The translations under genes were made by a program, and so were the position numbers. Positions 54,875-60,701 of a stretch of 60,701 nucleotides of DNA are shown one piece after another. The stretch covers positions 56,239 through 116,939 of the forward strand of contig NZ_LUKG01000001.1 of the NCBI RefSeq assembly GCF_001601815.1, given 5' to 3'. The notes below the pieces were generated by a model that worked only from the letters and a program-made list of their open reading frames with translations, searched no databases and was not told the origin of the DNA. The stretch is from Flavihumibacter sp. CACIAM 22H1. GTDB lineage: Bacteria; Bacteroidota; Bacteroidia; Chitinophagales; Chitinophagaceae. Within the stretch, counting starts at the first letter, position 1, and every line of letters starts with the position of its first letter.

Positions 54875-55654
54875 ATGAATAATATATTTAGAAGCGCCAT
54901 TTACTTCAACATATTACTGGTATTAGCCGGACTATCATCCTGTCAAAAGGAAAATAGCATTGAATTAGGCAATGCGCCTGAATTTGGAAGGATTGTCCTG
55001 TACTGGCAACCTGTATTTAAAAATGACTCATTTGAATTCAATCTACCCTATCAAAATGGATCCGGTGAAACCTTTACAGTGCAGAAGTTCATGTATTATA
55101 TCCATAGCATAGCCCTCCAAACAACAGATGGCCGCTGGAGAACTGTATCTGCAAAAGAACATTTCCTCGTAGATTTCCGAAATGCATCCAGTAAACTGCA
55201 GGAATTTCCTGTACAGGTTGGAGCGTACAAACAACTTCGATTCGCTATTGGAGTGGATAGCAGCAGAAATTTTAGTGGGGCACAAACAGGTCCTCTTGAC
55301 CCTTTAAACGGTATGTTCTGGGCCTGGTCTTCAGGATATGTATTCGCCAAACTGGAGGGGTTATCTCCGGATAGCCGAGGACCCCGGCAGGAATTTACGT
55401 ACCATATTGGCGGCTATAAACCACCCTATGTGGCATTTCGAATCATTACCCTGGATCTTACCGGCAGCGGAATGCTTTCCATTCAAAAAGGAGCAACCAG
55501 GCATCTAAAAGTTACCGCAGATGTATCCAAATGGTTCGACAATCAACACACTATTAAGATTGCCACTCAATATGCATCGCATTCACCGGGGTCGTTTGCT
55601 GTTTTGGTAGCTGACAATTATGCGGGAATGTTTACTGTAAGAAGTATAGAATAA
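54875..55654 (+). CDS. MbnP-like copper-binding lipoprotein (copy 3)
   Basis: A 259-residue lipoprotein (LAGLSSC, Cys23) of the MbnP family, divergent from the main operon and without its own MbnH. Core segments: FMYYIHSIALQTTDG, VQVGAYKQLRFAIGVDS, LNGMFWAWSSGYVFAKLEGL (Trp149 and Trp151), EFTYHIGGYKPPYV. The WxW motif is kept, so it could be a third substrate for the two MbnH enzymes. Only 35 bp separate its start from the first gene of the leftward operon, so both directions probably share one regulatory region. Confidence 0.87.
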   Translation: MNNIFRSAIYFNILLVLAGLSSCQKENSIELGNAPEFGRIVLYWQPVFKNDSFEFNLPYQNGSGETFTVQKFMYYIHSIALQTTDGRWRTVSAKEHFLVDFRNASSKLQEFPVQVGAYKQLRFAIGVDSSRNFSGAQTGPLDPLNGMFWAWSSGYVFAKLEGLSPDSRGPRQEFTYHIGGYKPPYVAFRIITLDLTGSGMLSIQKGATRHLKVTADVSKWFDNQHTIKIATQYASHSPGSFAVLVADNYAGMFTVRSIE

Positions 55655-56597
55655 TTATTTCGATCTTCAGTTCTTTTTATACCGTATTTAGCGAAACAGA
55701 GCTTTCAACTATTATAGCATCAATTGAACTTACTTTCAAAAAACAGGTAGGAAAAATATGTTATTTTAAACTCGATAAGATCAATAATCTGCCGCCTTTA
55801 AATACTTCATTCTATTATCATTACCGGGCTCCATGCCAAAGTAATTAACTTTATCATATAATTTAAACATGTGGCTTTATAGATGAGGCGCGGAAGATAC
55901 CTTTGTTTCAAATAATTTATTTTTGGAGGAGCTTATTGTACTGTACCCCTCCCCAAAAATCATATAATTGAAATTAGACAGCAATGTATAAGCGCAACGA
56001 CTATAGAAAACAAAGAAGGATATTACCGGAACTACAAAAATAGAGCGCATTTATGGAAAAGTGGATTTATGTAATTGACGCTGGAAAAAATTCGTATTCC
56101 CAAAATAACTTAAAGACCGCTTGCGATACCTGATACAAAAATGAAACTTCCAGCATGGGCCTTGTTGAGAATTGACTGGAAAATGGCAGTAAATGCAGAT
56201 CTCCAAATATTTTGAATGATTTTAATCGGGAAGTACAGGCGATGAAAGAGTCTTACTCTCTTTCTGCAGAACCTGTTATATAAGTATTGATCAAATTTTT
56301 TGAATGGCATGTTAAACCTAGAAGATTACGCTCTTTCAATGGAGTTGAATTTAATGCGCAAAAAACCCACGAGTTCTTTTGAAAAGATAAAATTGATCAT
56401 AGCCATATCCTAAAAATAAAACACATGCAGAATTGAACTACTATCCATCCGGCAACGGAAGAAACATATTAATAGATGGAAGATTACAATAACAATCACC
56501 CACATGAAAGCCTTAGCGATAAAGCACCGACAGAATTTAAGTAAATCATTTTTAGTAATTCTAGGGAAACGGATTAAATTGTCTTACGCTCTGTAGG
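55655..56597. other. Long stretch without a recognised gene
   Basis: About 940 bp after the third MbnP gene. All frames contain many stops and only short open pieces. No sequence resembles a known family with confidence, although the decayed state of the following Fic gene suggests that its missing 5' part and other relics may be here. A G/C-rich pair (GGAGGAG near 55925 and CCCCTCCCC near 55950) flanked by T and A runs could form a weak terminator hairpin. Confidence 0.5.
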
Positions 56598-57096
56598 AAA
56601 AAAGGGGTGGGTACACATCCTGCTTCAAGCCAGAAAAACAGAAAATCCCGGCGAGTTCAAGGATAAAAATAATCGTGCGGGCACCACTGAGTTCGTAGAT
56701 AATGAACTGGTAGCCGGTACGCTTAAAAAAGGATTTGACTGGTACTCACTACTACAACATCCTTTTGCCAAAGCTGCTTACATGATGTTTATGATCAGTG
56801 AAGTCCATCCATTCCTCGATGGCAATGGAAGAATGGCGCGGGTAATGATGAATGCGGAACTAAGTGTAAAAAAAAATGGCTAAAATCATCATACCGACTG
56901 TTTACCGAAAAGATTATATAGGCACATTAAAAAACTGACCAAACAGCGAGATGCAGATGCATATATAAAGATGTTGCAGCGGGCATGGGACTTCAGCAGT
57001 TATATCTATAATGAAGACCTTGATGCCATGTAGGAATATCTTGTTTCCCGTAGTGCATTCGGCACGCACAAGGAAGGATATCTAAAAATAACATAA
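56598..57096 (+). pseudogene. Decayed Fic-family (AMP-transferase/DOC-type) gene
   Basis: The plus strand encodes VHILLQARKTENPGEFKDKNNRAGTTEFVDNELVAGTLKKGFDWYSLLQHPFAKAAYMMFMISEVHPFLDGNGRMARVMMNAEL, with the Fic catalytic motif HPFLDGNGR. After a stop (TAA at ~56882) the same protein continues as KIIIPTVYRKDYIGTLK, then in another frame TKQRDADAYIKMLQRAWDFSSYIYNEDLDAM, a stop, and a final EYLVSRSAFGTHKEGYLKIT. At least two stops and one frameshift disrupt it, and the N-terminal half is not recognisable. Fic proteins transfer AMP or other groups to target hydroxyls. Confidence 0.82.
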
Positions 57097-57149
57097 ATTA
57101 AATAAGGCTTGTTCATTTAAAAACTTGCATAATAGCCAGGAAAAATATA

Positions 57150-57241
57150 AGTTTATACATCTTTCCTTTGTCCCCAAATGGGACTTAGGTGGCGAAGCAT
57201 TAAGGCAGATTAAACAGTTGAAAGAAAAACAATACGCATAA
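57150..57241 (+). pseudogene. Possible remnant of an AAA/PD-(D/E)XK-type ATPase gene
   Basis: A short frame reads FVPKWDLGGEALRQIKQLKEKQYA then stops. The EALRQIK-x-KQYA pattern resembles the C-terminal nuclease-like part of DUF1703-type Bacteroidota ATPases. The fragment is too short to be sure. Confidence 0.25.
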
Positions 57242-57339
57242 CCGAAAACCCCATACCAAATTGCATTGGTGCAACTACAACCTGACAAAACGCTAAGAAC
57301 ACAATTGAAAATAAAGGGGTTATTTTTTATACAGACAAG

Positions 57340-57373
57340 GCTAATTGCGTAAATAAACGCGTTAGCTGCTACC
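57340..57373. repeat. attC-like hairpin and inverted repeat, left side
   Basis: GCTAATTGCGT (57340-57350), spacer AAATAA, ACGCGTTAGC (57357-57366) form an imperfect hairpin. GTTAGCTGCTACC (57361-57373) is repeated in inverted form (12 of 13 identical) after the gene at 57406-57861. The layout resembles integron cassette boundaries, but the core does not strictly match the attC consensus. Confidence 0.4.
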
Positions 57374-57405
57374 ATATTGAACATTCGGAAAACAAACAAT
57401 AACAA

Positions 57406-57861
57406 ATGGACATACCTATTTTCAACTTATCAACACTTAAAAAATACTTTTACAACTTTATTGCTACCAGTATCATGATAACAGCAATAAGTATCGGAGT
57501 ATATTTTTGGATAAGCACAAGAAACATAAGATTACCGTTTGAATCAATAAATTCCATGTATGTGATTGGAAGTATTTTCGTGGGCACTTATATTTTTAAT
57601 CAATTAAGTAAAAAAGAGTTAAACAGAATAATTGAAACCGTGGACTATCAAGAAAAGTTTAGAAAATATGAGCATCGGTATAAAAAACAGTTAATTGTGA
57701 ATGTTATATCAATTGTCTTTTCAGGATTCTTCCTAATTACAACACAAAAGAGACTAATGCTTTATTTGATAATCTGTCAACTAGTACTGAGCCTTCTTTT
57801 CTATCCTAAGAAAATTGTAATAGAAAGAGAGCTTAAAGACGACAAAATTATATACACCTAG
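57406..57861 (+). CDS. Small membrane protein of unknown function
   Basis: A 151-residue protein with about four hydrophobic segments (SIMITAISIGVYFWI, YVIGSIFVGTYIF, LIVNVISIVFSGFFLITT, LYLIICQLVLSLLF) and basic loops (DYQEKFRKYEHRYKKQ). No known family is recognised. It has low GC compared with the neighbourhood, and its flanks carry inverted repeats like those of mobile gene cassettes. There is no partner gene next to it. Its function is unknown. Confidence 0.65.
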   Translation: MDIPIFNLSTLKKYFYNFIATSIMITAISIGVYFWISTRNIRLPFESINSMYVIGSIFVGTYIFNQLSKKELNRIIETVDYQEKFRKYEHRYKKQLIVNVISIVFSGFFLITTQKRLMLYLIICQLVLSLLFYPKKIVIERELKDDKIIYT

Positions 57862-58269
57862 CATTTGTACTTTGACGGTAGAAGCTAACAGGCGGTTCCC
57901 ATGTATATAGGCCTTTAGAGGGAGTGAAAAAAGCAATTTTTTTCTTTTGAAAGCAACGGCTACCCGGAAGGGAAATTGTAACTACTCTTCGCCTTCAGAA
58001 GTATTTTTTTCCCAACTGCAAATTTAAATCATTCGAACATATTCTAATCTGTCATTATCCATTACCAGCATCCTATGAGTAGAGGCTGAATTTTAGCACT
58101 ACAAGTCCTTGTGATTAAATGATTAATGGCTTGCTGATGATATACAACCGGCTACAGTCTTGGCAAATTCAATGACTCGCTGTTTTATTATTTCACGATG
58201 AAAACTTTTTTTAGTCCGGCTGATTAATTTAATAGTCAGGTAATGAGTAATGGTTGATTGATTCATAAA
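57862..58269. other. Intergenic accessory stretch
   Basis: About 400 bp with no confident gene. It starts with the right inverted repeat GGTAGAAGCTAAC (57877-57889). On the minus strand a 47-codon frame (58123-58266) reads MNQSTITHYLTIKLISRTKKSF... and is not recognised; it lies just downstream of the transposase remnant. Confidence 0.45.
57877..57889. repeat. Inverted repeat, right side of cassette-like gene
   Basis: GGTAGAAGCTAAC is the reverse complement (12 of 13) of GTTAGCTGCTACC at 57361-57373. It begins 15 bp after the stop of the small membrane protein gene. Confidence 0.45.
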
Positions 58270-58368
58270 TTATTTGACAATAGAGCTTTGATAGGGTTGT
58301 TCAGTGAGCCATACATATCGGATTCTACTCAATAGTTTACGGGCAACTTTTACTATGGCCTTTTTACA
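58270..58368 (-). pseudogene. IS110-type transposase C-terminal remnant
   Basis: A short frame reads NCKKAIVKVARKLLSRIRYVWLTEQPYQSSIVK and then stops. The KKAI-x-VARKLL pattern with a final aromatic helix is typical of the C-terminus of IS110/IS116/IS902-family transposases. It overlaps the end of the truncated integrase gene in another frame, which marks a recombination junction near 58365. Confidence 0.55.
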
Positions 58369-58922
58369 GTTGAGTTGTGCCCGCAGTTCCGGACAGATTT
58401 TAACCAGAACTCATACTCACTCAGGAATTCATAGTTTAAATGATGTAGCTCCAAATCCGTTCTCTTATAGCGCCATTTAATAAACGACTGCGTATGCCGC
58501 AATGATATTTCATAGCGTTGCAAGGTTCCCGGGGCGTATTGCTCTCCAACCAGCACTTTCATTTGATCGTTGTGTTGTTGAAATATCTCCAGTATTTTCT
58601 TGGCAGATTTTCCTTTATCCTCCCCTAGGACACAGGACTTAATAGCCTCCGGTGTGATGATGGTACCCTGCTCTAATAAGCTTCGTTTCGCCTCGTAAAT
58701 CTTCTGATGTATAGTATCTAAATAGGCGTTAACTGATTTTACCGAATCCGATCGGCCATTCAATCTTTCAGCTTGCGAATTCCAATTTCCGATGCTACAT
58801 GTCCTTTTCAAACTTAATTCAACGGACTTACCATCCACTGTAATACGGCAATAAATATTGCCATCTGCTGACGAACCGGCACGTTTTCTCAAGAAGAAAA
58901 ACAATCCAAAACTACGTTCCAT
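58353..58922 (-). pseudogene. Truncated tyrosine-recombinase (integrase) gene
   Basis: A 189-residue frame carries the N-terminal arm-binding domain (FFFLRKRAGSSADGNIYCRITVDGKSVELSLKRTCSIGNWN) and SAM-like core-binding domain (LEIFQQHNDQMKVLVGEQYAPGTLQRYEISLRHTQSFI, LNYEFLSEYEFWLKSVRNCGHNSTVK) of Bacteroidota phage/ICE integrases. It ends abruptly after CGHNSTVK, where intact members continue into the catalytic domain with R-K-H-R-H-Y residues. All catalytic residues are therefore missing. The break coincides with transposase-like sequence on the same strand. Confidence 0.85.
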
Positions 58923-59111
58923 ATGCTCCCAGTTTATCGATCTACATATAGTTTTAATGCATTAACATATTCGTGCATGTGTTTTTATAAAACGTAAATA
59001 AACAGCTCATTGTAGAGGTTTCAGTGAATTACGGGCAAGTTTGGCAGCAGTTCAACGAATCGTTCAAGTAACTATACCCGTAAACTGAAGTAAACTGAAG
59101 GCAGACTAAAT

Positions 59112-59151
59112 GCAAAAAGCCTGCAAACACTTGATTTTGCAGGCTTTTTGC
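59112..59151. terminator. Bidirectional intrinsic terminator
   Basis: Perfect 16-bp arms GCAAAAAGCCTGCAAA (59112-59127) and TTTGCAGGCTTTTTGC (59136-59151) with an 8-base loop. The CTTTTTG on the right and its complement on the left give a U-run in both directions. It may belong to the chromosomal gene that lay next to the original tRNA or to the element. Confidence 0.8.
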
Positions 59152-59181
59152 GTTGTACTTTACGTACCTTATTGATTTTCC

Positions 59182-59204
59182 GCGGAGAGAGCGGGACTTG
59201 AACC
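59182..59204 (-). tRNA. 3'-end fragment of tRNA-Ser (probable attachment site)
   Basis: The reverse strand reads GGTTCAAGTCCCGCTCTCTC then CGC: a T-loop and T-stem followed by the acceptor-stem 3' strand of a serine-type tRNA (acceptor pairing GGAGAG). The rest of a tRNA is not present on either side, and no CCA follows. A 3' tRNA fragment beside an integrase gene is the classical remnant of att-site recombination, here 160 bp from the integrase at 59364. The fragment is not expected to be a functional tRNA. Confidence 0.7.
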
Positions 59205-59363
59205 TTTTGAACCTGGGTTATGAAATAAGGGATTCAGCTTAGCTGTAAATCAATGATGTACAGTTATTAACTATCGAAACGCTTTAAATTATTTTAAAAT
59301 ACATAACCGAAATTTGCTACAATATTGCTACATATTGATACCTTAGTGTAGCAAATAACCACA

Positions 59364-60701
59364 ATGGCAAAAACGAAAACCACTATCCGCTTCTGGCACC
59401 GTATCGATAGGAAAAATGCTGATGGCACTGCACCCATTCACTTGATATATCAGATCAGTGGTCAGCGCAAGTACTATGCAATTCCGGAATCAAGTATACT
59501 GCCTGTTTATTGGGATGCGGAAGGCCAGAGGGTGAAATTTGTGGATGGTAAAACGGTAAAACAGTTGATGCCGGATGCGGAGAGTAAAACCGTGTTATTA
59601 AAGGATGAGCTTAACCAGGTAAAGGAAACGCTGGACGGGATCCGCATCAAGGTCCAGGCTATTGAAAATTCATTCCTGGAAAGAGGTATACCGTTTTCAG
59701 CGCAAATGGTTGTGGACAGATTAAAGGAAGGAAGCCGCCTGCAGACTAAAAAGGATGAATCCTCGACCTTTCTTTTTGAATTCATGGATCGATACATAAA
59801 TGATCACCAAGGCATACGGGAGAAAGGTAGTTTAAGCGTGTACCATTCCTTAAAAAGCCACCTGAAAGCGTACGAGCTACAAACCGGTAAGAAAGTCAGC
59901 TTCCAGGCAATTGATTACGGTTTCTTTCAAGCATTCCAGAACTTCCTTATCAAGTACCGGCAATTGAATAACACCACAGTTGCAAAGCAGCTTTCAACCG
60001 TTAAAACATTCCTGAATTATGCCCGCCTACATGGCATTGAGGTACCGGATGGGTACAAAGATTTCAAGATCAAACGTGAACCCCTGGAAGTGGTGGCGTT
60101 AACTCTTGATGAGTTCGAAACCCTGTTCAATATGGATCTTTCCGATAATCCTCGACTGGATAAAGTGAGGGATATATTTTGTTTTTCCTGTGCTACTGGC
60201 TTGCGCTTTTCTGACCTGGACCAGTTGAAGCGGGAACATATCAAAAACGGGGAAATCCGGCTTACAGTCAAGAAAACAAAGGAATTGCTGACCATTCCGC
60301 TTAATACTTATTCCGCATCCATACTGGCAAAATACCAGGAGCAGTTGGCACCGCTGCCAATGATATCAAACCAGAAAATGAACGCTTATTTAAAGGGATG
60401 GGATGAGAAGAATGAGAAAACCGGAACGACCATTCACCACCCGGGACTTTGTGAGATTGCCGGAATCAATGAACCGCTAGAAATAGTGAGATTTCGCGGG
60501 GCGGTACGTGAAGCCAATATATTACCGAAATTCAAGCTCATCGGGGTTCATACCGGTCGTAAAACATTTGCAACCTTATCACTAGAAAAGGGCATGAGTG
60601 CAGAGGAAACCATGGCCATCACTGGACATAAGGACTACAAGTCATTCAAGCGCTATGTAAAGGTTACTGAGCAGCGTAAAAAGGTTGTTATGGGTAAGGC
60701 A
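59364..60701 (+). CDS. Tyrosine-type site-specific integrase (3' end beyond window)
   Basis: The frame from ATG 59364 is open to the right edge (446 codons). It starts MAKTKTTIRFWHRIDRKNADG with an arm-DNA-binding domain, then a SAM-like core-binding domain (SSTFLFEFMDRYINDHQG, LSVYHSLKSHLKAYELQTGKK, NNTTVAKQLSTVKTFLNYARLHG). The catalytic domain shows all expected residues: Arg in CATGLRFSDLDQLK, Lys in VKKTKELLTIPL, HTGRK (His-x-x-Arg), His in TGHKDYKSF and the Tyr in KRYVKVTEQ. It would integrate the element at the tRNA-Ser site just upstream. The Bacteroidota ICE/phage type is likely; the element extends to the right. Confidence 0.92.
   Translation, partial: MAKTKTTIRFWHRIDRKNADGTAPIHLIYQISGQRKYYAIPESSILPVYWDAEGQRVKFVDGKTVKQLMPDAESKTVLLKDELNQVKETLDGIRIKVQAIENSFLERGIPFSAQMVVDRLKEGSRLQTKKDESSTFLFEFMDRYINDHQGIREKGSLSVYHSLKSHLKAYELQTGKKVSFQAIDYGFFQAFQNFLIKYRQLNNTTVAKQLSTVKTFLNYARLHGIEVPDGYKDFKIKREPLEVVALTLDEFETLFNMDLSDNPRLDKVRDIFCFSCATGLRFSDLDQLKREHIKNGEIRLTVKKTKELLTIPLNTYSASILAKYQEQLAPLPMISNQKMNAYLKGWDEKNEKTGTTIHHPGLCEIAGINEPLEIVRFRGAVREANILPKFKLIGVHTGRKTFATLSLEKGMSAEETMAITGHKDYKSFKRYVKVTEQRKKVVMGKA

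Larger units (their letters stand above)
58923..59363. other. Junction region between two integrase genes
   Basis: About 440 bp without a protein gene. It contains a strong bidirectional terminator hairpin (59112-59151), a tRNA-Ser 3'-end fragment (59182-59204) and a short tandem GTAAACTGAA near 59085-59100. The part after the tRNA fragment is AT-rich and should hold the promoter of the integrase at 59364. Confidence 0.6.

Noticed and set aside
57082-57405. Open frame of 107 codons on the minus strand
   Set aside because: It is antisense to the Fic and ATPase remnants, and its cysteine/phenylalanine-rich sequence is typical of a non-coding strand in AT-rich DNA.
59182-59280. A complete tRNA-Ser gene
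   Set aside because: Only the T-arm and 3' acceptor strand are present; no anticodon arm, D-arm or 5' acceptor strand is found on the upstream side.
1-60701. CRISPR array
   Set aside because: No run of regularly spaced identical direct repeats was seen; the recurrent palindromes are isolated and irregularly spaced.
24001-60701. Further copies of the GTCAGACAGGTGTTAG palindrome in the right part
   Set aside because: Only short partial matches such as the CTGACAGCTGTCAG centre of the 38-bp palindrome at 37993 were seen, and these do not share the rest of the element.

Overview
The window looks like a chromosomal segment of a free-living, glycan-degrading member of the Bacteroidota, most likely Chitinophagaceae-like. 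The evidence is two SusC/SusD pairs, FecI/FecR sigma/anti-sigma pairs, many lipoproteins and secreted glycosidases, and C1q-like and MbnP-like proteins. This placement rests on gene content only; no rRNA or other phylogenetic marker is present.

Layout. (1) 1-928: the 5' part of a FecR-type anti-sigma gene and its ECF sigma gene, both transcribed leftward out of the window. (2) 1073-10296: carbohydrate and accessory genes on both strands: sulfatase, FAD oxidoreductase, Crp-type regulator, MFS transporter, GH3 and GH172/DUF2961. A family of palindromic repeats sits in the gaps and supplies stop codons and C-termini to neighbouring genes. (3) 10342-22243: a leftward operon of ribokinase, sugar permease, IPT/DUF1566 lipoprotein, SusC, SusD, two DUF4874/DUF4832 paralogues and a nucleoside hydrolase. 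It resembles a ribose/nucleoside scavenging (rus-like) locus. A divergent helical protein of unknown function (22441-23934) may regulate it. (4) 24122-45114: an AraC regulator, then a large leftward polysaccharide-utilisation locus. In transcription order it holds FecI, FecR, STN-containing SusC, SusD, PEP synthase, a GH116-type enzyme, a frameshifted six-hairpin-type enzyme, a CobW/HypB-like GTPase, a SlyD-like FKBP, a lipoprotein and a second GH116-type enzyme. A metallochaperone-like pair and a PEP synthase inside a PUL are unusual.

(5) 45476-46924: two decayed genes (AraC regulator; C-terminal part of a GH20-like hexosaminidase). (6) 47414-48787: a LuxR-type response regulator and a secreted C1q-like protein. 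(7) 49034-55654: a tightly overlapping leftward operon with two tandem MbnP/MbnH pairs (the copper-protein MbnP and its di-haem tryptophan-oxidising partner), a DUF2911 lipoprotein, a barrel-like protein with an N-terminal CDICGCG motif and a small cysteine-containing membrane protein. A third MbnP is divergent. This is probably a periplasmic or surface copper-handling system.

(8) 55655-60701: accessory DNA with a decayed Fic gene, a small membrane protein between attC-like inverted repeats, a truncated integrase abutting an IS110-like transposase remnant, a tRNA-Ser 3'-end fragment that looks like an attachment site, and an intact tyrosine integrase running off the right edge. This is the start of an integrated element.

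The two most unusual systems are the duplicated MbnP/MbnH operon and the PUL carrying a CobW-like GTPase, a SlyD-like FKBP and a PEP synthase.
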